Source of the DNA: Pseudomonas fulva
Lineage (GTDB): Bacteria > Pseudomonadota > Gammaproteobacteria > Pseudomonadales > Pseudomonadaceae
Length of the DNA: 64,000 bases
NCBI RefSeq assembly: GCF_023517795.1
Contig: NZ_CP082928.1
Location: forward strand, 2,542,001 to 2,606,000
Direction of reading: 5' to 3'
Made by a program: the position numbers and the translations under genes. Positions 1-6,543 of the stretch are shown piece by piece. Position 1 is the stretch's first letter, and each line of letters starts with the position of its first letter. The notes beneath the pieces are model-generated. The model had not been told where the DNA came from, did no database searches, and saw only the letters and a program-made list of their open reading frames with translations.

Positions 1-119
1 TCGGCGCCACGGTCGCTGGCGCGGATGGCGCCCGCCGGCAGGCCCTGGGCGAGCAGTCCGCCGATCAGGCTGGCAGCCATGTTGCCGGCGCCGATAAAGG
101 CGATGCGGGGAGTGGTCAT
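1..119 (-). CDS. proC: Pyrroline-5-carboxylate reductase, N-terminal part (cut by window edge)
   Basis: The reverse strand from 119 reads MTTPRIAFIGAGNMAASLIG and continues to the window edge, giving 39 residues. The GxGxMA motif is the N-terminal Rossmann NADP-binding loop of P5C reductase, which makes proline from pyrroline-5-carboxylate in the cytoplasm. It lies 36 bp downstream of yggS on the same strand, the usual yggS-proC order in Pseudomonas. Only the N-terminus is present, so the assignment rests on this motif and on context. Confidence 0.85.
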   Translation of the reverse strand, partial: MTTPRIAFIGAGNMAASLIGGLLAQGLPAGAIRASDRGA

Positions 120-155
120 GGTGAGGTTCCTGTCTAGAGGGTCGATATCGGTGAT

Positions 156-842
156 TCAGGCCTTGCCGTAGTCGCGTTCGCCAAACAGCGCCGTGCCGAT
201 GCGCACCCAGCTCGCGCCCTCGGCGATGGCCGCTTCGAGGTCGTGGCTCATGCCCATGGACAGGGTGTCGAGATCGAGGTTCAGCGCGTCCCGCAGTGCG
301 CGCAGGCGGGCGAACGCCGCACGTTGCTCGGCCGCGTCATCGGTGGGCGCGGGGATTGTCATCAATCCGCGCAAACGCAGGTTGGGCAGTTGTGTAACCG
401 CCTGTGCCAAGGCCGCGAGTTCCTCGGGCACGCAGCCGGACTTGCTCGCTTCGCCGCTGACGTTGACCTGCAGGCAGATGTTCAGGGGCGGTAGCTCGGC
501 GGGGCGCTGGGCGCTCAGGCGTTCGGCGACTTTCAGGCGATCCACCGAGTGCACCCAGGCGAAGTGCTCGGCGATGGGGCGGGTCTTGTTGGACTGGATG
601 GGGCCGATGAAATGCCAGGTCAGCGTCAGGTCTCCGAGCAGCGCCTGTTTGTCGAGCGCCTCCTGCAGGTAGTTCTCACCGAAATCCCGCAGGCCGGCCG
701 CATGGGCTTCACGAATCGCCTCGGCGGGCTTGGTCTTGCTCACCGCCAGCAGCCCGACGGAGGAAAAATCCCGCTGCGAGGCTTGCGCCGCCTCACGGAT
801 CCGCACACCGACCTTTGCAATATTCTCTGCTATCGTGGACAT
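156..842 (-). CDS. yggS: YggS family pyridoxal phosphate homeostasis protein
   Basis: This is a 228-residue single-domain PLP-binding protein of the alanine-racemase-like barrel fold (YggS/PLPBP). It binds PLP without known enzymatic activity and keeps vitamin B6 and amino acid pools balanced. LLAVSKTKP near residues 31-39 carries the PLP lysine (K36), and the C-terminal MGMSHDLEAAIAEG and RIGTALFG phosphate-binding segments are present. The open frame runs further upstream to 1091, but I chose ATG at 842 because MSTIAENI is the family N-terminus and the extension overlaps the divergent pilT. It is co-directional with proC and divergent from pilT. Confidence 0.93.
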   Translation of the reverse strand: MSTIAENIAKVGVRIREAAQASQRDFSSVGLLAVSKTKPAEAIREAHAAGLRDFGENYLQEALDKQALLGDLTLTWHFIGPIQSNKTRPIAEHFAWVHSVDRLKVAERLSAQRPAELPPLNICLQVNVSGEASKSGCVPEELAALAQAVTQLPNLRLRGLMTIPAPTDDAAEQRAAFARLRALRDALNLDLDTLSMGMSHDLEAAIAEGASWVRIGTALFGERDYGKA

Positions 843-978
843 TACCTGCGCCTGCCGCCTGAGCGTTTCTGCGGGCCCCACGGTGTTCTGCCAAGGGCGT
901 GCTCGCGCAGCCGCCTGGTGATCCCCCAAGGCCCCAATCCTTAAGTTACGCGGCATTCTACCGTCATTAGGGAGTCCC

Positions 979-2013
979 ATGGATATCACCGAGCTGCTCG
1001 CCTTCAGCGCCAAGCAAGGCGCGTCGGACCTGCACCTTTCCGCAGGCTTGCCGCCGATGATCCGTGTCGACGGCGATGTCCGCCGGATCAACCTGCCTGC
1101 CCTGGATCACAAGCAGGTGCACGCGCTGATCTACGACATCATGAACGACAAGCAGCGCAAGGATTTCGAAGAGTTCCTGGAGACCGACTTCTCCTTCGAA
1201 GTGCCGGGCGTTGCGCGCTTTCGGGTCAACGCCTTCAACCAGAACCGCGGCAGCGGTGCGGTGTTCCGGACCATTCCCTCGAAAGTGCTGAGCATGGAAG
1301 ACCTCGGCATGGGCGAGATCTTCAAGAAGATCTCCGACGTGCCGCGCGGCCTGGTGCTGGTGACCGGGCCGACCGGTTCGGGCAAGTCCACCACCCTGGC
1401 GGCGATGCTCGACTACATCAACAGCAACAAGTACCACCACATTCTCACCGTCGAAGACCCGATCGAATTCGTTCACGAATCGAAGAAGTGCCTGATCAAC
1501 CAGCGTGAAGTGCATCGCGATACCCACGGCTTCTCCGAAGCCCTGCGCTCGGCACTGCGTGAAGACCCGGACATCATTCTGGTCGGCGAGATGCGCGACC
1601 TGGAAACCATCCGCCTGGCGTTGACCGCCGCGGAAACCGGTCACCTGGTGTTCGGCACCCTGCACACCACTTCCGCCGCCAAGACCATCGACCGGGTGGT
1701 CGACGTGTTCCCGGCCGAGGAGAAGTCCATGGTCCGTTCCATGCTCTCCGAGTCGCTGCAGGCGGTGATCTCCCAGACCCTGTTGAAGAAGATCGGCGGC
1801 GGTCGGGTAGCGGCCCACGAAATCATGATCGGCACCCCGGCGATCCGTAACCTGATCCGCGAAGACAAGGTGGCGCAGATGTACTCGGCCATCCAGACCG
1901 GCGGTGCGCTGGGCATGGAAACCCTGGATGCGTGCCTGAAGAGGCTGGTTTCCAAAGGCCTGGTCAGCCGCGAAAGTGCCCGAGAAAAAGCCAAGACCCC
2001 GGAAAATTTCTAA
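979..2013 (+). CDS. pilT: Type IV pilus retraction ATPase PilT
   Basis: This 344-residue secretion-superfamily ATPase disassembles the pilus at the inner-membrane base and powers twitching motility. It has an N-terminal PAS-like domain (about 1-100), Walker A GPTGSGKST (130-138), an Asp box, a Walker B region DPDIILVGEMRD, the His box GHLVFGTLHT, and the C-terminal AIRNLIRE motif that marks retraction ATPases. Length and start (MDITELLAFS) match the family. It is followed 65 bp later by its paralogue pilU. Confidence 0.98.
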   Translation: MDITELLAFSAKQGASDLHLSAGLPPMIRVDGDVRRINLPALDHKQVHALIYDIMNDKQRKDFEEFLETDFSFEVPGVARFRVNAFNQNRGSGAVFRTIPSKVLSMEDLGMGEIFKKISDVPRGLVLVTGPTGSGKSTTLAAMLDYINSNKYHHILTVEDPIEFVHESKKCLINQREVHRDTHGFSEALRSALREDPDIILVGEMRDLETIRLALTAAETGHLVFGTLHTTSAAKTIDRVVDVFPAEEKSMVRSMLSESLQAVISQTLLKKIGGGRVAAHEIMIGTPAIRNLIREDKVAQMYSAIQTGGALGMETLDACLKRLVSKGLVSRESAREKAKTPENF

Positions 2014-2078
2014 GCCCTGCCGGCGGACTCGCTCCGCCGGCAATTGAACATCGCGCCAGCGCATTTAGGTAAGCATCC

Positions 2079-3224
2079 ATGGAATTCGAGAAACTGTTGC
2101 GCCTGATGGTCGAGAAGGGCGGCTCCGACCTGTTCATCACCGCTGGCGTGCCGCCGTCGATGAAGGTCAACGGCAAGATCATGCCGGTGACCAAGACCCC
2201 GCTGTCGCCGGAAATGACCCGTGAGACCGTGCACGGGGTGATGAACGAGCAGCAGCGCCGGGATTTTGCCGAGAACCATGAGTGCAACTTCGCGATCAGC
2301 GCCCGTGGCATCGGTCGTTTCCGGGTCAGTGCCTTCTACCAGCGCAACCTGGCCGGCATGGTGCTGCGCCGTATCGAGACCAACATCCCGACGCTGGACG
2401 ACCTCAAGCTGCCGGAGATTCTCAAGAAGCTGGCGCTGACCAAGCGCGGCCTGGTGCTGTTCGTCGGCGCCACCGGTACCGGCAAGTCCACTTCCCTGGC
2501 GGCGATGATCGGTTACCGCAACAAGAACAGCAGCGGCCACATCATCTCCATCGAAGACCCGATCGAGTACATCCACCAGCACCAGAACTGCATCGTCACC
2601 CAGCGCGAAGTGGGCATCGACACCGACTCCTTCGAAGTGGCGCTGAAAAACACCCTGCGCCAGGCGCCGGATGTGATTCTGATCGGTGAGGTGCGTACTC
2701 GCGAGACCATGGACCATGCCGTGGCCTTCGCCGAGACCGGCCACCTGTGCCTGGCCACTCTGCACGCCAACAACGCCAACCAGGCGCTGGACCGGATCAT
2801 CAACTTCTTCCCGGCGGATCGGCAGAATCAGGTATGGATGGACCTGTCCCTGAACCTCAAGGCCATCGTCGCCCAGCAGCTGATCCCCACGCCCGATGGC
2901 AAGGGCCGCCGTGCGGTGATCGAGGTGCTGATCAACACCCCGCTGGCCGCCGACCTGATCCGCAAGGGCGAGGTGCACGAGCTCAAGGCGCTGATGAAGC
3001 GTTCCACCGAGCACGGCATGCAGACCTTCGACCAGGCGCTCTACAACCTCTACAGCCAGGGCGAGATCACCTACGAAGACGCCCTGCTGTACGCCGACTC
3101 GGCCAACGACCTGCGCCTGATGATCAAGCTCGGATCGGAAACCGATGGTGAGCACCTGACCAGCGTTTCCCAGGGGCTGTCACTGGAAATCAGCGACGAG
3201 GATCAGGGCCGGCGCTTCCGCTAA
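2079..3224 (+). CDS. pilU: Type IV pilus retraction ATPase PilU
   Basis: This 381-residue paralogue of PilT acts as an accessory retraction motor on the same pilus machine. Walker A GATGTGKST lies at 130-138, and the Walker B DVILIGEVRTRE and His box GHLCLATLHANN are intact. The canonical AIRNLIRE of PilT is replaced by TPLAADLIRKGE, as expected for PilU. A compact hairpin with a T-run follows (3255-3274), so pilTU looks like a complete two-gene unit. Confidence 0.97.
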   Translation: MEFEKLLRLMVEKGGSDLFITAGVPPSMKVNGKIMPVTKTPLSPEMTRETVHGVMNEQQRRDFAENHECNFAISARGIGRFRVSAFYQRNLAGMVLRRIETNIPTLDDLKLPEILKKLALTKRGLVLFVGATGTGKSTSLAAMIGYRNKNSSGHIISIEDPIEYIHQHQNCIVTQREVGIDTDSFEVALKNTLRQAPDVILIGEVRTRETMDHAVAFAETGHLCLATLHANNANQALDRIINFFPADRQNQVWMDLSLNLKAIVAQQLIPTPDGKGRRAVIEVLINTPLAADLIRKGEVHELKALMKRSTEHGMQTFDQALYNLYSQGEITYEDALLYADSANDLRLMIKLGSETDGEHLTSVSQGLSLEISDEDQGRRFR

Positions 3225-3254
3225 GCCTTGTTTGTTTCGGTCGTACGGAGCAAA

Positions 3255-3274
3255 ACCCGCTCCGGCGGGTTTTT
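3255..3274 (+). terminator. Rho-independent terminator after pilU
   Basis: The stem ACCCGC/GCGGGT with a TCCG loop is flanked by AAAA on the left and TTTTT on the right, 30 bp after the pilU stop codon. Confidence 0.85.
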
Positions 3275-3282
3275 CGTTGGTC

Positions 3283-3376
3283 ACTCGGGACTGCCTGTGC
3301 GGCAGTGGAGTTTCACCTCGGCAGGCTGGGCGGTGGCGGATATTTCTGAGCTGCCGATCAGGTAGCTCAGAAATAT
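3283..3376 (-). CRISPR. Possible degenerate type I-F repeat remnant, reverse orientation
   Basis: On the minus strand, 3355-3343 reads GGCAGCTCAGAAA, identical to the last 13 bases of the repeat in the array at 5504-5711. Exactly 60 bp away, 3283-3310 matches the reverse complement of that repeat at about 19 of 28 positions, including CTGCC...CGGCAGTG. Sixty bp is the repeat-plus-spacer period of the intact array. The 3343 copy has been altered into a hairpin with 16-bp arms (3340-3355 and 3361-3376, one mismatch). It could also be a chance hairpin or a terminator. No cas gene is nearby. Confidence 0.4.
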
Positions 3377-3423
3377 TGCTTTGCGCTTTTATGTTCTTTC
3401 GACTGCTGAGCAAGCAGCCTCAT

Positions 3424-3494
3424 GTAAAGAAATCGCTGTGTTCTTTATGCGTTGAGCGAACCAGTAAAGAAAACGGCGTTTCTTTTACACGTTG
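3424..3494. repeat. Two imperfect 31-bp direct repeats at 40-bp spacing, each with internal dyad
   Basis: GTAAAGAAA occurs at 3424-3432 and again at 3464-3472. Each is followed by a TTCTTT dyad partner and then by CGTTG (3450-3454, 3490-3494). The second unit forms GTAAAGAAA-ACGGCG-TTTCTTTTAC. They lie just past the hipA stop codon and are AT-rich compared with their neighbours. They may be a hipA 3' hairpin or leftover mobile or CRISPR-leader sequence. Confidence 0.5.
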
Positions 3495-3495
3495 T

Positions 3496-4782
3496 CTATT
3501 GCAGCCGAGCGGCCTGCTCTGCCACTAATGCCCGAATCGCCCGCAGGCAACGCATCTCGCCGGCAAAGGTGGCGCGCAGTTCCGGGCGTTGGGCTGCCAG
3601 TTCGGTATTTTCCTGCTGGGTCTGTGTCAGCAATTCATCGGTGTGCGCGACGATGCGTTCCTGCATGCGCTGCAACTGTGCGTTGGCCGGGGAACGTTTC
3701 AGGCCCAACGCTTCGGCGGCGTCGAGCAGATGCTGGCGGTCGATACGTGCGAGGTGCGACTCGCCAAGAATAGGCCAGGCCAGCGTGGTCGCATGGGGCC
3801 AGCGATCCTGGTCGAAGACACGGGTTTCGTAGACGGCTGTGCTCAGCAGGTCATAGAACGGCGATAACTGCTGGCCGCGTGAGCCGACCAGAAAGCTGAT
3901 GTTCTTCAGGTGGGCATCGGTATTGCCGATCAGCACGTTGAACAGCAGCCAGTTGAACAGGCGAGTACGGGAGACTGCCGGGGCAGTGGTCAGCCCCAGT
4001 AGCTGAACCAGGCGCTCAATGCTGCCGGCCTGGTATTTGAAGTGGCGATCCAGGCCGAGCATCTGGCAAGCGTCGATGCTGTGCAGACGTTGCCAGGTGT
4101 CGCCCTGTACCTGGCGGTCGAAGCGTTCGATCAGGTAGATCGGCTGGGGCACGTAATGACGACTGACGTTGGGCACGGTCAGGCCGACGCGAGCGGCCAG
4201 GCGCATGCAGAACCACTCGTTGATCACCGAATGGGCGAAGGCGCGCTCGGGGTGATCCGGTTTGAGGATGTGCGTCGAGGGGGCGGCACCGACTGGCTCA
4301 TATAGCTCGCCGTCTTTGAGCACCACAGCCAGCTTGTGCTGAGCGCCGGCCAGGGACATGCGCTTGTGGGCTTCGTGGGTCAGTGGCAGGCGCGGCATGG
4401 CGGCGATGCGTCTGGCCAATGCTTCGTCCGTCAGGGCGCGCAGTTCGCCTCTCGGCAGCGCCTCGCCCGGCGGCAGCAGGGTCAGTGAGCCGGCAGATTC
4501 GGCGCCGTAGTACGCCAGCAGGGTAAAGGCATCGCTGGCATCCAGGCGGGCGTCGGCGGCCAGTAACTGGCGCTGGCCTTCCTCGGGCAGCAGGTTGTCG
4601 AAGTACCACTGCACCGGGCGCTGGCTGCTGTTGTCGACGATGCTGCCCTGTGCCCGTGGCAGGCTTGGGCAGAGGTCGAAGGCGGCCCAGTCGTCGGCGT
4701 AGCGGAAGCTCCATACGCCATTGTCGTCGTACAGATGCCCGACTAGGCGATCACCGATCCAGGCCAGCAGCTCGCGCTTCAT
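3496..4782 (-). CDS. hipA: Type II toxin-antitoxin system HipA family serine/threonine kinase toxin
   Basis: This 428-residue HipA-family kinase has the N-terminal HipA_N subdomain (about 1-105) and the kinase core. SLAGAQHK (143-150) matches the autophosphorylated glycine-rich loop, with S143 the likely target. NTDAHLKN (287-294) is the catalytic loop with D289, and FYDLLST (309-315) is the metal-binding loop with D311. In E. coli, HipA phosphorylates glutamyl-tRNA synthetase and induces persistence; the target here is unknown. Its ATG overlaps the hipB stop by 4 bp, as in classic hipBA operons. All catalytic residues look intact, so it is probably functional. Confidence 0.93.
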   Translation of the reverse strand: MKRELLAWIGDRLVGHLYDDNGVWSFRYADDWAAFDLCPSLPRAQGSIVDNSSQRPVQWYFDNLLPEEGQRQLLAADARLDASDAFTLLAYYGAESAGSLTLLPPGEALPRGELRALTDEALARRIAAMPRLPLTHEAHKRMSLAGAQHKLAVVLKDGELYEPVGAAPSTHILKPDHPERAFAHSVINEWFCMRLAARVGLTVPNVSRHYVPQPIYLIERFDRQVQGDTWQRLHSIDACQMLGLDRHFKYQAGSIERLVQLLGLTTAPAVSRTRLFNWLLFNVLIGNTDAHLKNISFLVGSRGQQLSPFYDLLSTAVYETRVFDQDRWPHATTLAWPILGESHLARIDRQHLLDAAEALGLKRSPANAQLQRMQERIVAHTDELLTQTQQENTELAAQRPELRATFAGEMRCLRAIRALVAEQAARLQ

Positions 4783-5030
4783 GCGTCAGTCTCACTGGAG
4801 GGAGCTTGCACCTCATCCGGCAGATCGACGATCAAGCGCAGGCCGAGGCCGTCAAGCACCTGAAACAGCTTGCCCCACTGCACGCTCTCGCTACCGCGTT
4901 CGACCTTGCCGAGGAAGTTCTCGCTGACGCCGATACTGCCGGCGGCGTCATCCTGGCGGATGTTCTGTGCCTTGCGTGTCCGACGTATCAATTCGCCAAG
5001 CTCAGTGGCGCTTTTGAGTGTGGTTTGCAT
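4779..5030 (-). CDS. hipB: HipB-like antitoxin, XRE family DNA-binding protein
   Basis: This 83-residue helix-turn-helix protein is the expected antitoxin and autorepressor of hipA. The HTH spans about residues 11-65, with LGELIRRTRKAQNIRQDDAA followed by the recognition part GVSENFLGKVERG. A charged, probably flexible C-terminal tail (PDEVQAPSSETDA) fits the degradable tail of HipB antitoxins. It precedes hipA with a 4-bp overlap. Three matching dyads lie immediately upstream at exactly 51-bp intervals and are its likely operators. Confidence 0.92.
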   Translation of the reverse strand: MQTTLKSATELGELIRRTRKAQNIRQDDAAGSIGVSENFLGKVERGSESVQWGKLFQVLDGLGLRLIVDLPDEVQAPSSETDA

Positions 5031-5036
5031 GTTGAA

Positions 5037-5054
5037 TCCTCACGGTTGTGAGGA
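5037..5054. promoter_or_regulatory. HipB operator O1 (predicted)
   Basis: The 18-bp dyad TCCTCACGGTTGTGAGGA lies 7 bp upstream of the hipB start codon. The TCC...GGA ends resemble the E. coli HipB operator TATCC-N8-GGATA. Its position would let HipB block translation-proximal promoter elements. Confidence 0.75.
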
Positions 5055-5087
5055 ATCTGGCACGTAATACCCGGTTAAGCAAGGAAA

Positions 5088-5105
5088 TCCTCACAGTCGT
5101 GAGGA
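5088..5105. promoter_or_regulatory. HipB operator O2 (predicted)
   Basis: The dyad TCCTCACAGTCGTGAGGA differs from O1 by two central bases and starts exactly 51 bp from it. That spacing is about five helical turns, so both sites face the same side of the DNA. Confidence 0.75.
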
Positions 5106-5138
5106 TTGGTGGGCTTTTCACGGCATGGCGCGCGTTAA

Positions 5139-5156
5139 TCCTTACGATCATGTGGA
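5139..5156. promoter_or_regulatory. HipB operator O3 (predicted, weaker)
   Basis: TCCTTACGATCATGTGGA keeps the TCC/GGA ends and part of the dyad, and starts exactly 51 bp after O2. It ends one base before the stop codon of the truncated ORF at 5157, so it lies between that ORF and the hipB promoter. Confidence 0.5.
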
Positions 5157-5459
5157 TTAACGCTCACGAGTGAAGCCTAGGGCCTCATGCCACCGCCAGG
5201 AAAGGTCGGTCAGGGTGCCGCTGTAGTTGCGCTGGCAGTCGAGGCTGATCGGCCCGTAGCGCATGGCGCAGGTATGCAGGCTCAGGCCCTTGCGTTCGGC
5301 CAGGGCGGTCAGCTCGGCTTCATAGCCGTTGTGCCCCCAGCTGTGGATGCGTGGCCCGTAGTGCAGCGACAGATTGGTCAGCAGGTTTTTGTCCAAGTGT
5401 CGCCAGGTGCTGTCCTCTTCGTCGCGCTGGAAGAATTCGTCGTCACGCTCTGGCAGCAA
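5157..5459 (-). pseudogene. Unknown protein, apparently 5'-truncated ORF beside the CRISPR array
   Basis: From TTG at 5459 this encodes 100 residues (LPERDDEFFQRDEEDSTWRH...), rich in charged and aromatic residues, with no domain I recognise. There is no ATG in frame. The open frame continues upstream through two CRISPR repeats and one and a half spacers, then hits a stop at 5607-5609 inside spacer 2. This pattern suggests a real gene whose 5' part was lost at the array boundary. It could alternatively be a small TTG-initiated gene. Family unknown. Confidence 0.45.
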
Positions 5460-5503
5460 GGCGTAGTTGAGCTGCGGGCGGCCTTTGCGAAAGCGCTGTT
5501 GGT

Positions 5504-5711
5504 GTTCACTGCCGTATGGGCAGCTCAGAATCCAACGCCGGCTCCCGGCACGAGGAACTGACCGTTCACTGCCGTATAGGCAGCTCAGAAAATGCAGCCG
5601 GCCTGCCTAGACCTGCCCGTAACGTTCACTGCCGTATAGGCAGTTCAGAAATCACAGCGTAGACGACGCCATGGCTGACCTGGGTTCACTGCCGTACCGG
5701 CAGCACTTTCT
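5504..5711 (+). CRISPR. Small orphan CRISPR array, type I-F-like repeats (4 repeats, 3 spacers)
   Basis: Repeats start at 5504, 5564, 5624 and 5684, a strict 60-bp period of 28-bp repeat plus 32-bp spacer. The unit begins GTTCACTGCCGTATAGGCAG and ends CTCAGAAA, close to the type I-F repeat of Pseudomonas. The palindromic CTGCCGTATAGGCAG forms the crRNA hairpin. Repeat 2 is the cleanest. Repeat 1 has two changes, repeat 3 one, and repeat 4 (5684-5711) is degenerate in its last third, as usual for the leader-distal end. No cas genes occur in the window, so any function would need Cas proteins from elsewhere. Confidence 0.88.
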
Positions 5712-6543
5712 CGGCATCTGCATGGATGCGTTTGCCGGGCTGCGCGGCCACGGCCTGGGCCTGGCCATCGGCCTGAGCGCCGGCGCGAGCCTGGCTCATC
5801 AGGCGGGGGATAAGCGGGCCTTCCGGCAGGTTGCGCCAGAAGCGCACCGGCATATTGGTTTCCAGCACACTGCGATTGAGCCGCGCCGGGTTGAAGGTGC
5901 TGCCGTAGTAGGCCAGCCACATCGCTTCGTTGCGATCATCGGTACCTTGGGCCAGTTGCTGCCATTGCGGTGGGCAGGGGTTGGCGTGGCGCAGCTTCTC
6001 ACCGTCCCAGTACACACCGTCGTCCGGCGTGGCGATCAGCCAGGTCTGCCGGCCAAGGCGCTCGGCGAAGTGCCCCGAGGCGCTGGCGAGAATGTCGTGG
6101 GCCGGTTCGTGCCAGGCCACCAGCTCCGGCCCGCCGGCGCTGGCGTCCCGTGGCTTGAAGCGCAGGAAGGCGTGCAGGTGGTGCGCCTCGCGACGGACCG
6201 CCTTGAGGCGGGCGTGCAGTTCGCTGCCATCGATATCGCCGGCCAGCATGGCGGCCTGGTCGCCGTTGGCGACGCGCCAGAGGATGCGGTACAGCAGCGC
6301 CCAACGCTGGGCGCAGCGAAAGCGGGCGGCGCTTTCCAGCTGATCGATCAAGGTGCGCGGGACGCGCACCGGGCGATCAGCCGCCACGGCCGGTGGCGGC
6401 TCGTCCAGCTGGCCGAACAGGTCGTGATTTTCCTGGCTGTCCTGCACCCAGCTCAGTTGATGCGGGGCCATGCCGCGGCGCAGCTGCGTTCTGGCCGCTT
6501 CGCGCCAGCCATCGAAGCTGCCGTCGAAACACACCGAATACAT
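5686..6543 (-). CDS. TIGR03915/DUF4130-type putative DNA repair protein
   Basis: This 285-residue protein begins MYSVCFDGSFDGWREAAR and carries the conserved segments FRCAQRWALLYRILWRVANGD, ARLKAVRREAHHLHAFLRF and MPVRFWRNLPEG typical of the DUF4130 family. That family is usually encoded beside, or fused to, a uracil-DNA glycosylase-like domain (UdgX) and paired with the radical SAM partner found here. The start codon overlaps the stop of the radical SAM gene by one base, so the pair is translationally coupled under the LexA box. The stop codon lies inside the last CRISPR repeat, and the final 30 or so residues look like a non-conserved extension. The biochemical role is not established. Confidence 0.85.
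   Translation of the reverse strand: MYSVCFDGSFDGWREAARTQLRRGMAPHQLSWVQDSQENHDLFGQLDEPPPAVAADRPVRVPRTLIDQLESAARFRCAQRWALLYRILWRVANGDQAAMLAGDIDGSELHARLKAVRREAHHLHAFLRFKPRDASAGGPELVAWHEPAHDILASASGHFAERLGRQTWLIATPDDGVYWDGEKLRHANPCPPQWQQLAQGTDDRNEAMWLAYYGSTFNPARLNRSVLETNMPVRFWRNLPEGPLIPRLMSQARAGAQADGQAQAVAAQPGKRIHADAEKVLPVRQ

Noticed and set aside
3340..3376. Interpretation of the long hairpin as a simple terminator for pilU or hipA
   Set aside because: pilU already has a T-tailed terminator at 3255-3274, and this hairpin has no T-run on either side. Its arms match the CRISPR half-repeat, so I list it as a possible remnant instead.
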